Shown here one piece after another: positions 24,019 to 34,260 of a stretch of 64,000 nt of DNA. The DNA is from Quercus robur (taxonomy: Eukaryota; Streptophyta; Magnoliopsida; Fagales; Fagaceae). Position numbers and translations under genes: made by a program. Position 1 is the stretch's first letter. The number at the start of each line of letters is the position of its first letter. Location: assembly GCF_932294415.1 (NCBI RefSeq), contig NC_065544.1, forward strand, positions 35,148,310-35,212,309, in the 5' to 3' direction. The notes below the pieces were generated by a model. It ran no database searches, was not told the DNA's origin, and saw nothing but the letters and a program-made list of their open reading frames with translations.

Positions 24019-25490
24019 AGTTAAGCTTTTTTTTTTTACTTTTTTTTTTTTTGGGTGTCTTGTGTGTTGTCAAATGTGTGTGGGTGTTCACTTAGACTAG
24101 TTAGAATTGGCTTAGGAATTTTTTTTTTAATTTAATTTTATTTTTTGTTTGTGTCTTGCGTGGGTTTGATTTAAGGTGTCGTTTGGCCGGGCTTAAGTTT
24201 GTTATTGGTAAATTTTTTTGTTAAGCTTGTTAAATTTATTTCAAATTTTAGATCAATAAAATTTTTTATAACCTTTAAAAAGATCAATAATATTGTTGAG
24301 AGGACAAAGTGCAAATTTATTGAAACAAAAATTGCTAAAATTAATACACACACATATATACTGAAAGTTCAAATAGTGTAAAAACACCCTTGAACGTTTA
24401 GACTCCCAATTTACAAATTAACCAATTCAAGCTTTATGTCAAACAACTATTGTGCGGAAAATGAACAAAAGCTATAAAACAGAATTGGTAAACAATCTAA
24501 GCCAATTTAAAATCACAACCCACAGCAGATAATAAAAGGCAAAGATAAAAGGGAAGGAAGATGCAAACACAAGGACAACACACGATGTGTTATCGAAGAG
24601 GAAACCGAAGCCCTCGGCGTAAAACCTCTCTGTCGCCCTCCAAGCGGTAAGTAATCCACTAGAAAATGTAGTTGGGATACATGGATAGCAATAGACCCTC
24701 CAAGCCTAATCTACCCAGTGCACCTAAGCCTTCCAAGCTTCTTGCTCCAACGAGGTTGCCCCGAACCTATTTCTTTTCTAGCTTCCCGGATTCCGCTACT
24801 TGACCATAGTATCAACCAATGTAGATTGGTTCCTTCATAACTGCTTCCCAGAACACCAAACAGCCCTCTCACAGTAATGGATATGGTGAGAAAAGGTTTT
24901 GGTAAAATGCCTCTCAAAGATTTGACAATGGAAAGGAAGAGAGTTGAGGAATTTGAAGAGACTCTTATGTAAAGATTGTAGATGAATCAATCTTGTTTCA
25001 CTCTAGGGTTTCTCTCTCAAAATTCCCTTTGGAAGCCCTCTTTCATTTGTGGGTATAAGGGATATTTATACTGGGGTGAGAAAAGAATGTGTAACGTCAG
25101 GTTTTTCAAAACAGGGGTAGCTCGCGGCTTGGACTTGCAGCTTGACTGAGTCGCGAGTTCCAGCCGCACGATAACAAAACAGCCAGTTGTCCTATTTTGT
25201 CCTATAGTACTCCAGCTAGCATGATGCTTTAGCTTCTGGCATGCTTGGCACGTGTGCTGCTTCTGGCGGCTTGCAGCCGCGAGTCACCTGCGAGATCCAG
25301 CCACGGGACTCTGTTTTCTTGCACACTCTTGAGCATTCAACACTCTATCTCACTCACTACCCTTACAACAAACCCACCTAAATATAGGGTTACTAATTGC
25401 TGAAATACAAGCAAATTTGGCATAGAATAAAGCCAACAAGATGGTTGATTAAATTCAACCTTACATATACTAAAAAAACTTTGAAAAAAT
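24019..25490. other. Interior of the hAT element, no gene seen
   Basis: AT-rich to about 24520. From 24530 to 25330 it is GC-richer, with phrases such as TCCAAGCGGTAAGTAATCC and repeated words around CGCGAGTTCCAGCCGC / GCAGCCGCGAGTCACC (about 25130-25310). This piece has no open frame with protein similarity. It resembles dispersed non-coding repeat DNA; origin not recognised. Confidence 0.4.
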
Positions 25491-25536
25491 TTAGGGGGCC
25501 ACTGCCCCCCCAAGTCCAACTATAGTTCCGTCACTG

Positions 25537-26718
25537 ATGACAAGCATCCTATAGCAACAGAAATTAACAAGATAATCTCAGCAAAAATTCCAAATTTGAA
25601 TAAGTAACCTCTAGCTTATGATGCTGTCAAACAATACATGGTCCATGGTCTTTGTAGATCTATAAATTTTGTATGATTGAGAACAAATGTGTCAAGCACT
25701 TTCCTAAGAAATTTTGTTTTCAAACCACTGTTAATAATGATGGTTTCCCAATATATAGAAGAAGGAATAATGGAATACTTGTTGAAAGAAATGGAGTTAG
25801 ACTCGATAATTGATTTATAGTTCCTCACAATATTGACTTATTGGTGAAATCTCAAGCCCACATAAATGTCAAGTGATGTAATTGTTCAAGGTCTATCAAA
25901 TACTTATTCAAATACATAACGAAGGGACCTAATCGTGCAATTTTGATTCTTGAAGAAAATTTACATGTTGATGCTTTTACTAGAATGCAAAATATGACAG
26001 ATACGGATGAAGTTAAGGAATACTTAAATTGAAGATATGTGTTTGCCATAGAGGCATGCTGGAGGATATTTGAGTTTGAAATCCACTATCGACAGCCTGC
26101 TATTCAAAGACTTAGTTTCCATATCGAAAATGAACAACCGGTTGTTTTAAGGATACTCAGTATATAGATAACGTTGTGGATGGACCAGATATTAGAAAAA
26201 GTAAATTTATAGAATGGATGAAAGCAAATGAATTGTATGAAGAAGCAAGGGAATTGACTTATTTTGAATTTTCAACAAAATGGGTTTGGCATAAAAGAGA
26301 CAAGGAATGGAGATTGAAGAAGTTTGGAAGATGTATAGGGAGTATATACTATGCTCATCCTAAAAATGGAGAACGTTTTTATTTACGGATGATATTAAAT
26401 GTTGTTAAAGGAGCTCGATCCTTTAAAGAAATAAGAACTATAAATAATGTAGTAAATTTAGATTTCATATCAGCATGTTATGTGCTTGGTTTGCTTAATG
26501 ATGACAAAGAGTGGCATGAAGCTTTAAATCATGCATCACATTGGGCTTTAGGAAAACAACTTTGTGAGCTTTTTGTCACAATACTGATTTTTTGTGAGGT
26601 TTCTGACCCCTATAAATTATGGATTTCGAATTGGTGGCTATTATTTGAGGACATTCTTCATCGTCAAAGAGCAGTTTTACGCTATGACAATCTACATCTT
26701 GATGACTTCCTGTTGTAG
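25537..26718 (+). pseudogene. Helitron Rep/helicase, middle part (broken)
   Basis: Directly after the hAT, HPIATEINKIISAKIPN and PLAYDAVKQYMVHG continue the Rep domain. The stretch to 26170 is recognisable only in pieces because stops and frameshifts are dense. From 26176 a 180-codon frame is clean and carries the linker domain seen between the nuclease and helicase of Helitrons (ERFYLRMILNVVKGARSF, ISACYVLGLLNDDKEWHEAL). It ends at a TAG (26716-26718) that interrupts LDDFLL-NYALSDIEQIL. The same frame then continues into the helicase part. Confidence 0.85.
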
Positions 26719-28265
26719 AACTATGCACTTAGTGATATAGAACAAATTTTGATAAAAAATGGAAGGTCTTTGCAAGAATTTGAAACAATACCATATTCAA
26801 ACACATTGCTTTTGAGACAATATAACAATAGAATATTACAAGAAGAATTGGATTATGATAGAGATTCTTTGGCAGCAGAACATATTGAACTTTTTAATGG
26901 TCTTAATTTTGATCAAAAGAATATATATGATGCAGTAATTGATTTTGTTTTGAGAAATAAAGGTGACTTCTTATTTGTATATGGACATGGAGGAATAGGA
27001 AGACTTATCTTTGGAAAACCATTATATGCTGATTGCGTTTAGAAGGAAAAATTGTCATTGCAATTGCATCATCTGGAACTGCTGCATTATTGTTGCCAGG
27101 AGGAAGAACGACTCATTCGAGATTTCAAATGCCAATAATTGTAATAGACCATTCAACTTGCAGAATTAAACAAGTTTCACAAATTGCAGAAGTTATGATG
27201 AAAGCAAGTCTTATAATTTGGGATGAAGCTCCTATGGCACACCAAAACTGTTTTGAAGCTGTTGATTGTTCACTAAGTGATATTTTTCGTTTTACTGGCA
27301 GTGACAGTGGAGATAAACGTTTTGGAGGAAAAACAGTTGTTCTTAGTGGTGATTTTAGACAAATATTACCAGTGGTAGCTAAAGGAAAAAGAGAACAAAT
27401 AGTTGAGGCATCAATTAACAAGCCTTCATTATGGAACAATTGTAGAGTTTTCATTCTGACAAAAAATATGAGGCTCACAAAAAACCCAGGTGATATTGCT
27501 GCAAGGGAATTTACTGAATGGATATTGAAAATTGGTGATGGTGAACTAAATAACATTGAAAGTGAAGCATTGATTGAAATATTACATGAATTATTAATTC
27601 AACCTAGTACTCATCCTTTCAATAATATCATGAATGCTACCTACCCTGACTTTCATATTAAATTCAATGATTCAAAGTATTTAGAAGAGAGGGGAATTTT
27701 AGCTCCAACAAATGAAGTCGTTGAAGACATAAAAGATTACATGATTGACCTTATTAATGTTGATGAAGAAACATATCTTAGTGCAAATTCAATATGTAAA
27801 GCTTCAACCAACATTCTAGATCAAGATGTCATGTATCCAAGAGAGTTTCTAAATTCATTGAAGTTCCTTGGTATTCCAAACCATAAACTCAAGTTGAAAG
27901 TAGGACTACCAATAATGCTACTTCGAAATTTAAACCAAAGTGTTGGACTTTGCAATGGTACTAGACTTAGTCACTCAATTATCAAAATGGATTTTAGAAG
28001 CCCAAATAATATCAGGATCTCATGTTGGAGATAAAGTATTTATTCCAAGAATAGTTTTGCTCCCTTTTGAATCTAAATAGCCTTTTGTACTAAAGAGAAG
28101 ACAGTTTCCACTATCAGTTTGCTTTGCTATGACAATTAATAAAAGCTAAGGTCAATCTTTGAAATGCGTTGGACTTTCTTTGGACAAACCATTTTTTAGT
28201 CATGGATAGTTATATGTTGCCATCTCCAAAGTTACAAGTAGAAATGGCCTTAGATTGTCACTAAT
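26719..28265 (+). pseudogene. Helitron PIF1-type helicase domain (broken)
   Basis: LNFDQKNIYDAVIDF leads into the Walker A region VYGHGGIGR, where a one-base loss near 27000 shifts the frame out of the expected GKT. The original reading returns in another frame, with a TGA, before LRLEGKIVIAIASSGTAALL (27036 on). Walker B is IIWDEAPM, followed by VVLSGDFRQILPV and LTKNMRL. A second shift (about 2 nt lost) near 27969 separates LCNGTRL from QLSKWILEAQIISGSHVGDK. The C-terminus (FPLSVCFAMTINKS, LYVAISKVTSRNG) carries three stops, at SK-PF, NKS-GQS and SHG-LYVA. The 5'-3' helicase would unwind DNA during transposition; this copy is dead. Confidence 0.92.
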
Positions 28266-28339
28266 GTTGCAAACAGTAGATTTTACTCCATAATTATATA
28301 TAAATTTTATTGATGTTTAAATTGTGCAGATATTAGAGA

Positions 28340-31300
28340 TTCAAATCAATATAGAGTACACAACTTTGAAGCAGATATCGGGGGACAAAGACAACTCGAA
28401 AGTGAAAGTTAGAATTTTACGAATGTGGGATGCAATTAATATAACAAACAACCATGACCTGATCAGTCTTGATATAATTGGTTGACAAAGAGGTAAATTC
28501 ATAATTGGTTTTCTTTTAGAATAAATTTTACTAATATGGTGTCCTTAGAGTTTCTTTTCCATGCAATATGTCTATGTTTTATGTGGTCATGATTTGCATG
28601 AACTAAAAAAAAAAACTCACCATGTAAATATAATAAATTGCTCTTGCTAATGCAAAATGCTTTCATCAATAAAGTCTAATCTATTATATACATTAATCTA
28701 AGGTGGCAACTTCAAGTAAATAAACAGGACTTCTAACTCATGCTAGAATTCTTTTTTATTTGTTAAATCTGTGTGTTGATGCTATGTTGCTTACAATTTT
28801 GATTAAAATGTTGATTTGTTCTTTTATTTATTTTCTTAAAATTCCCAGGACCTATATGCAAATTTTGGGGATCTTGAGTAGATTGATTTTGGGTTAAATT
28901 GAGTAAATCAATTTAAATTGGGTTAAATTGATTTTAGATGTCTATTATTAATGAGGTCATAGGGAAAAAACTCTACATTATGCCACCCTGAGTGAATGTA
29001 AGTTGGTAGTTATGTACTGCTTCTATTCATTCAAGGGGTAATTTAATCACTGATTTCTATCTTAAGCACGTATATCTCTTCTATTAAAAAAAAAAAATTC
29101 ATCTTAACCAATGTATCAAATAAATATAAGTTTAATGTAATCGGGCTATTTCTCAACTGATTTCCTTAGTGTGTGTATGTAATTATTTATTTATCTCATA
29201 AATTGATGCTTAATGTTATTTTTCTCTTTAGTTAAATATGAGTGATTGAGGTCGTTTTGATCAAGGGCTAATTCATTTGAAATGTTTGTAAGGAACATTA
29301 ATACATGCAAGCATCAAAAAGATTCTGGCTCATAGTTACCGTCCATAGCTAAATGATGAGAGTCTATATGCAATTACAAATTTTTTAGTTGAGGAAAATA
29401 AAGGAAACTATCATCCAGTACATCATAATCTCAAAATTCTTTTCAAGTCAACAACTTCCGTTTTAAAAATATGTGGGTTTGATCATTTAATACCTCAATT
29501 CCAATTTGAAATTGCTGATTATGGAGCAATAGCTTCTCGTTGCTACGAGACTACTTACTTGACTGGTAATTTTAATTGTTTTACAAGTTAGTTTACACAT
29601 ACCATTTATATATTATTTGCTAATAACTCACAGTTTGGTAATTATGTGTAAGCAACTACTTTTAGTAAGCTAAAAATTAACAATTGATAACTTAATACTG
29701 ACTCTTATCTAAAATAATATCATGTTCTTACCAAATGTGATTGGCATATTGGACTACATCGAAGACATTGAGAAGATCAAAATAAGAGGGTGTCCAACAA
29801 ATATTAGAAACATTTGATTGTTGTTAGAAGAGTAAGATATATATACATTTTTTAAACCTCATATGTTATAAATTTTTAGTAGCTCAAACTTACATATAAA
29901 CAACTTCAAAAATAATTCAGTTCAAACAACTTTGAGGGGAAATACTACACAACAAATAGATGATGATTCCTACAAAACAAATAGAGGGTCATTCATTGTA
30001 ATAGTCACTTCAACTATTGTGAAAACTTACAGAGATAACCATTGACTGAGCCATTTATTAAGTACATAACGTTTATGTATCAATGATCCTTATAAATTTT
30101 TACGACTTTTTTGTAGGTGACTATCAACTATCATCCACTTTTGCAACAAAGCTGTATGTCAATCTAGACATTCTAGAAGTTGCAGAAATTAAAGACAAGT
30201 AACTACTGTTAAACTTTTTTTTTTGGTGGCTACTTTGTGATACTTTTTAAATGATAGATAGTATAAAATTGTGTAATACAAATACTACAGGAGATTAAAA
30301 AAAGAGACCAACAGGTATGTTCAGAAAAGACATGTTTATTTCAATTTGTTTAGATATATATTCATATGGAATATGATGAGGTAAAAAAGTTTTGAAGGCA
30401 ATACTAGATATCAATAATTAAATATGTAGAAATAGTTATGTTATTGTTTTTTTGAATTGTATCTAATTTCTGGATAGTTACTCTTATATGTGCATTAGTT
30501 AAAAGACAAACGATTATTTATTCATTCAGTTTTAGAGGATATGATAGATGGCATAAACTGTGTTAAAACCAATTCAAACTATATTTGAACTTCTAGCATT
30601 TGTATGAAACATTGGAGTCATGCTTGAAATATATCCTCTAGCCTCTACATATATCACGTCTAGAAGATGCTACTTATAAATTGTGTCTATCCTTTTTGTT
30701 TCTTTTTACAATTTGTACGATTATGATAAAAAATTAAATATTCAACAAACAAATATAAAATAATGTTAATGTTGATGCATAGATTGAACACCACAATGGG
30801 CATAAATGTAAAAGAAATTATGCCAAAGGGACTACCTAAAATAAAAGATGAAGAACTTGTCTTACATAATAGAAAAACAGTTGTTGAAATAAAGGACTTG
30901 GAATGGAACCCAGAGACAATGGTATCAACTTTACTCTTACAATATGAATTTATCGTAAATGGTAATTGTTTGTGTTTTATAATAAGATATAATTTTAAAA
31001 ACTGACTTAAGTTTGTATTACAAGATTTATTGGTGACATGCAATGCCAAAATCATTAATATCAACAACATATATGGATGGTATTATATTGCATATCTTAC
31101 ATGCAAGTCGAAGGTAAAACAAGTCAAAGAAGTTCAATGGTGCAACTGTTGAAAAAGTGAGCAAAAATTTGCAATCCCAAGGTAAACGAAAAAATGATTG
31201 GTAAGTTCACAAACACAAACAAAATATATGTACTTCTACTAACAACTTTGTATCTGAAATAGCTATAGAATACAAGTCCAAGTACAAGATGAGACCGGTT

Positions 31301-31467
31301 CAACAACATACATTTTGTTTGATAAATGAGCTGAAAAAATTATATCTAAGACTGTAAAAGAACTTACAGAGACGCAAGAAGAGGTAATTTCATATATAAA
31401 TGTCAACATAGATCTTTATTATCTGAGAGTTGAAGTTTTGATACTTTCTTACCAATGCTACGCATGT

Positions 31468-31509
<42 letters not shown>

Positions 31510-32501
31510 CATTTTCTGTAGAAGGCGCTCATCATCCGTGGTATTCCTCATATAAACAGTTTGTGCAAATATCACATACAAAACAGTTACAAAAGAAAAT
31601 GATAAAACTTTAATAGATTAGATTATTAATTACAATAAGAACATTACTGGTCATTATGAAGAGAGATTTCAATTTTGAATTAAAAAAAAAAAAAACTAAT
31701 TACACTGGACATGATGCATACATGCATATATACTTTGCTAATTGTATGACTCTTTGTTTGTACAGAATTTGAAATTGGATGTGTCCTACCAAGGGAGATT
31801 CAAAGAATAATTGGCAATGAATGTTTCTTCCAACTGCATCTTGATGAATATAATTTGAAATATGGAAGAGAAAATCACACCGTTTCGAAGATTTTAGAGA
31901 CGGAGATCTTGCATAAAGTTGAAGAACATCAGGTAATAATAAAGTTGAAGTCTATTTTTAGTATATTTATCACACCTAAGTACCATAGGATTCATGACTA
32001 TTCTTTACATGATATTTCCAGTATGCTTTATAGTTCATTGAAATTGAAGCATACACACTTCACCTTGCTTGTTATATGATTTAAACATTAGTCTGCACGG
32101 GACTTAGTATACATATCTAACTGGTACATAAGAAGTTGTTATCAAAATAAGAAAAAATATATAAAATTTTGTATGATACCATCAAAGTCAACATAGTACA
32201 ATGAAAGCACTCTAAATTTTAAGCAACATGCATATAATCTTCCATTTTTTGAAACACCATTTAATAAAAGTGCAAATTATTGCAGGACACAATAGAGGAA
32301 ATTGTAAGGAAATCAAGGAAGGACAAGTCCATTGCTAGTCAAAAAATAAACATAGGACAAACATTTGTTAAAAGACCTCAATTAATTGTCGTTATAACTA
32401 CTGAAGATGAAAAAACTAATGATAAAAGTATGCCGTTCCAAATGCTTCAAAAACGTCAAAATGGTACTAAGCTGATTGCATCAAAGAAGAAAAAAATTTG
32501 A
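28340..32501 (+). pseudogene. Helitron-encoded RPA1-like (replication protein A large subunit) gene, multi-exon and broken
   Basis: Segments in order match plant RPA70-like proteins, separated by intron-like DNA: VRILRMWDAINI and LISLDII (28354-28485); YAITNFLVEENKGNYHPVHH and ADYGAIASRC (29271-29566); VIGILDYIEDIEKIKIRG (29728-29820); LSSTFATKLYVNLDILEVAE (30124-30195); LPKIKDEELVLHNRKTVVEI with LEWNPE (30820-30920); YRIQVQVQDETGSTTYILFD (31262-31325), the C-terminal zinc/OB region; LPREIQRIIGNECFFQLHLD (31780-31850) with YNLKYGRENHTVSKIL; and a Lys-rich tail with TAA to 32501. RPA binds single-stranded DNA; plant Helitrons carry such genes next to the Rep/helicase. Several in-frame stops make this copy a pseudogene. 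Confidence 0.85.
31468..31502. repeat. (CA)n microsatellite
   Basis: About 16 CA units in an intron-like part of the RPA pseudogene. Confidence 0.95.
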
Positions 32502-32668
32502 AGTCTAATGTATCTCAATGTATTTTATAAATAACATACTCTCTAGTTTCCTTTGGAAACCCTAGAGGTGAAAAAAGTCGCTAGTAATAGCAGTACGGTT
32601 GCCGTCAGGCATATTTTCTCTCTGCGTAAGCGGTAGAATCGATTTATGTTTCTTCCAAAAGCTTGAAG

Positions 32669-34260
32669 ATGGAGGAGATTATAGAGAGATGTGCAGGTTT
32701 ACATCTGTCATTGAAGGAAGATGCTGAAGTTATAATCCACAAACCAGTACCAGAGGAGGGCTTAGTCCTTCTAGGGAAGTTCTATACAAAGAGGAGAGTT
32801 AACTTAGAGTCTGTTGCAAGGGTGCTGAAATCGGTGTGGAAAACAGTGGCTAATTTCGAGGTCAGCGATCTGGGTGAGAATAAGGTCATGTTTCTTTTTC
32901 AAAAAAAGGATGATATGGATAGAGTGCTTTTCCTTTGCCCGTGGTCTTTTGATAAATACTTATTAGTCCTTCATAAACTGGTGTATGGGGAGGCGGTGCA
33001 AGATATCAAGTTCGACAGGACTCCGTTTTGGATCCAAATACATGGGCTGCCTACAATGTGTCAAACGAAGACAGTGGGAATGAGTATCGGAGCTACTCTA
33101 GGGGAAGTGGAGAAGGTGGATGCAAATGGGAGTGGATTTTGCCTGGGAAGTTTTCTGCGAATAAGGGTGCAAATGGAGATCACTAAGCCGTTGTGTCGTG
33201 GGCGGAAGTTTAGGCTAGGCAAGCATGGGATGTAATGGGTAGAATTCAAGTACGAGAGGCTCCCGATTTTCTACTACTTGTGTGGGATGATTGATCATGA
33301 TGAAAGAGATTGTCTGCAGGGTTTTCGAAGCAAGGAAACGCCAAGGCTAGAAGAGAAGCAATTTGGTCCGTGGCTGCGTGCGAATCCGGACAAACACCAA
33401 AAAACCTTACTAATCACTGCCAGAAAGTATGGAGAAAGTAGAAATGGGGAAGTCAAACCTGAAACAATGGCTCGAAGACGGAATATAGAACCTGCAAAGG
33501 AAGGCGTGATTACTAGAAATGACGGTTTGGGTAAGGCGGAGAGAACGGTGGAGGCCCAGGCTGACGTGGTGAACGTGGACAACACTTCAGATCATCTGAA
33601 AATTAAAATCCCGAATATCTCGCTAAGTTCAAATTTTGAAGCGGAACTCCAGGCCATTGATGCCGCAATTATGGGAGACGTTTCAGGTGTAAATGATGAG
33701 CCAATAAAGGAACTAATAATGGGAAGGGAGGAGATCACGTTGACTCAGAAGGATGCCAGGCTGGACAGTAAGGACCAGAACCGTATGAACGGGCCAAATC
33801 TCCAAGGCCCACAGCCAAAAGGAGTTATTGGGCCTCAGGAGCAACTTATGGAGATGAATGAAAGACCGGGTGTGGATTTGGGCTTGACTCCATCCAGTAT
33901 TAGTTTTAAAATGGGGCCTACTTCTCCAAAATTAACAAAATCTCTGAAAATAAAGAAAGGCACTGAAGGTGGCCAAAAGAAAATAAATGAAACAGAGGTG
34001 GCGTGGAAACGAGGAAGGATTTGGACAGGGAGTGCATGCAGTCTCAAGGAGTTGATAGTGGTATTGAGAGGTCCAAGGAAGTCGATCAAACAGAGATGGG
34101 ATTAAAGAGGAGAATACAATCATCGTCGCATGAACTGGAGAATTTTGATGTTTCTAGGAAAAGAGCAAAAATGGAGGGAGAGGTCAGGGAGTTTGGTAAA
34201 CTGTTAGCTCACCATTTGGGATCAGCGGAGGCTGGCAACCAGCCCCGCCGGACACAATGA
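32669..34260 (+). pseudogene. LINE ORF1: DUF4283 and CCHC-type zinc knuckle protein (broken)
   Basis: The start is ATG at 32669 (MEEIIERCAGLHLS). Residues to about 180 are a DUF4283 domain (KSVWKTVANFEVSDLGENKV, PWSFDKYLLVLHKL, FDRTPFWIQIHGLP). A TAA at 33233 interrupts HGM-WVEFKYERLP in the same frame. Next comes a zinc-knuckle segment YYLCGMIDHDERDC, in which the expected first Cys appears as Tyr. The rest is a low-similarity linker to about 34005, where the frame shifts to the one ending SRKRAKMEG...QPRRTQ at 34260. The TGA overlaps the ATG of ORF2 by four bases. ORF1 proteins bind the element's RNA. Confidence 0.88.

Larger units (their letters stand above)
23227..25536. mobile_element. 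Non-autonomous hAT element inserted in the Helitron Rep gene, 8-bp TSD
   Basis: The left end is CAGGGACGAAGCTAGGACTT and the reversed right end CAGTGACGGAACTATAGTTG, the CAG...CTG termini of hAT elements. The flanks ATGACAAA (23219-23226) and ATGACAAG (25537-25544) are an 8-bp duplication differing at one base. Removing it rejoins the Rep reading ...FLHNDDK with HPIATEIN..., direct proof that the insertion came after the Helitron. The 2,310-bp element encodes no transposase. Its interior has two nested MITEs and, at 24530-25330, a GC-richer unique stretch. Confidence 0.85.

Noticed and set aside
27125-27556. 143-codon frame antisense to the helicase
   Set aside because: Shadow of the PIF1 domain.
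30687-31070. 127-codon minus-strand frame
   Set aside because: Overlaps an RPA-like segment on the plus strand; no similarity of its own.
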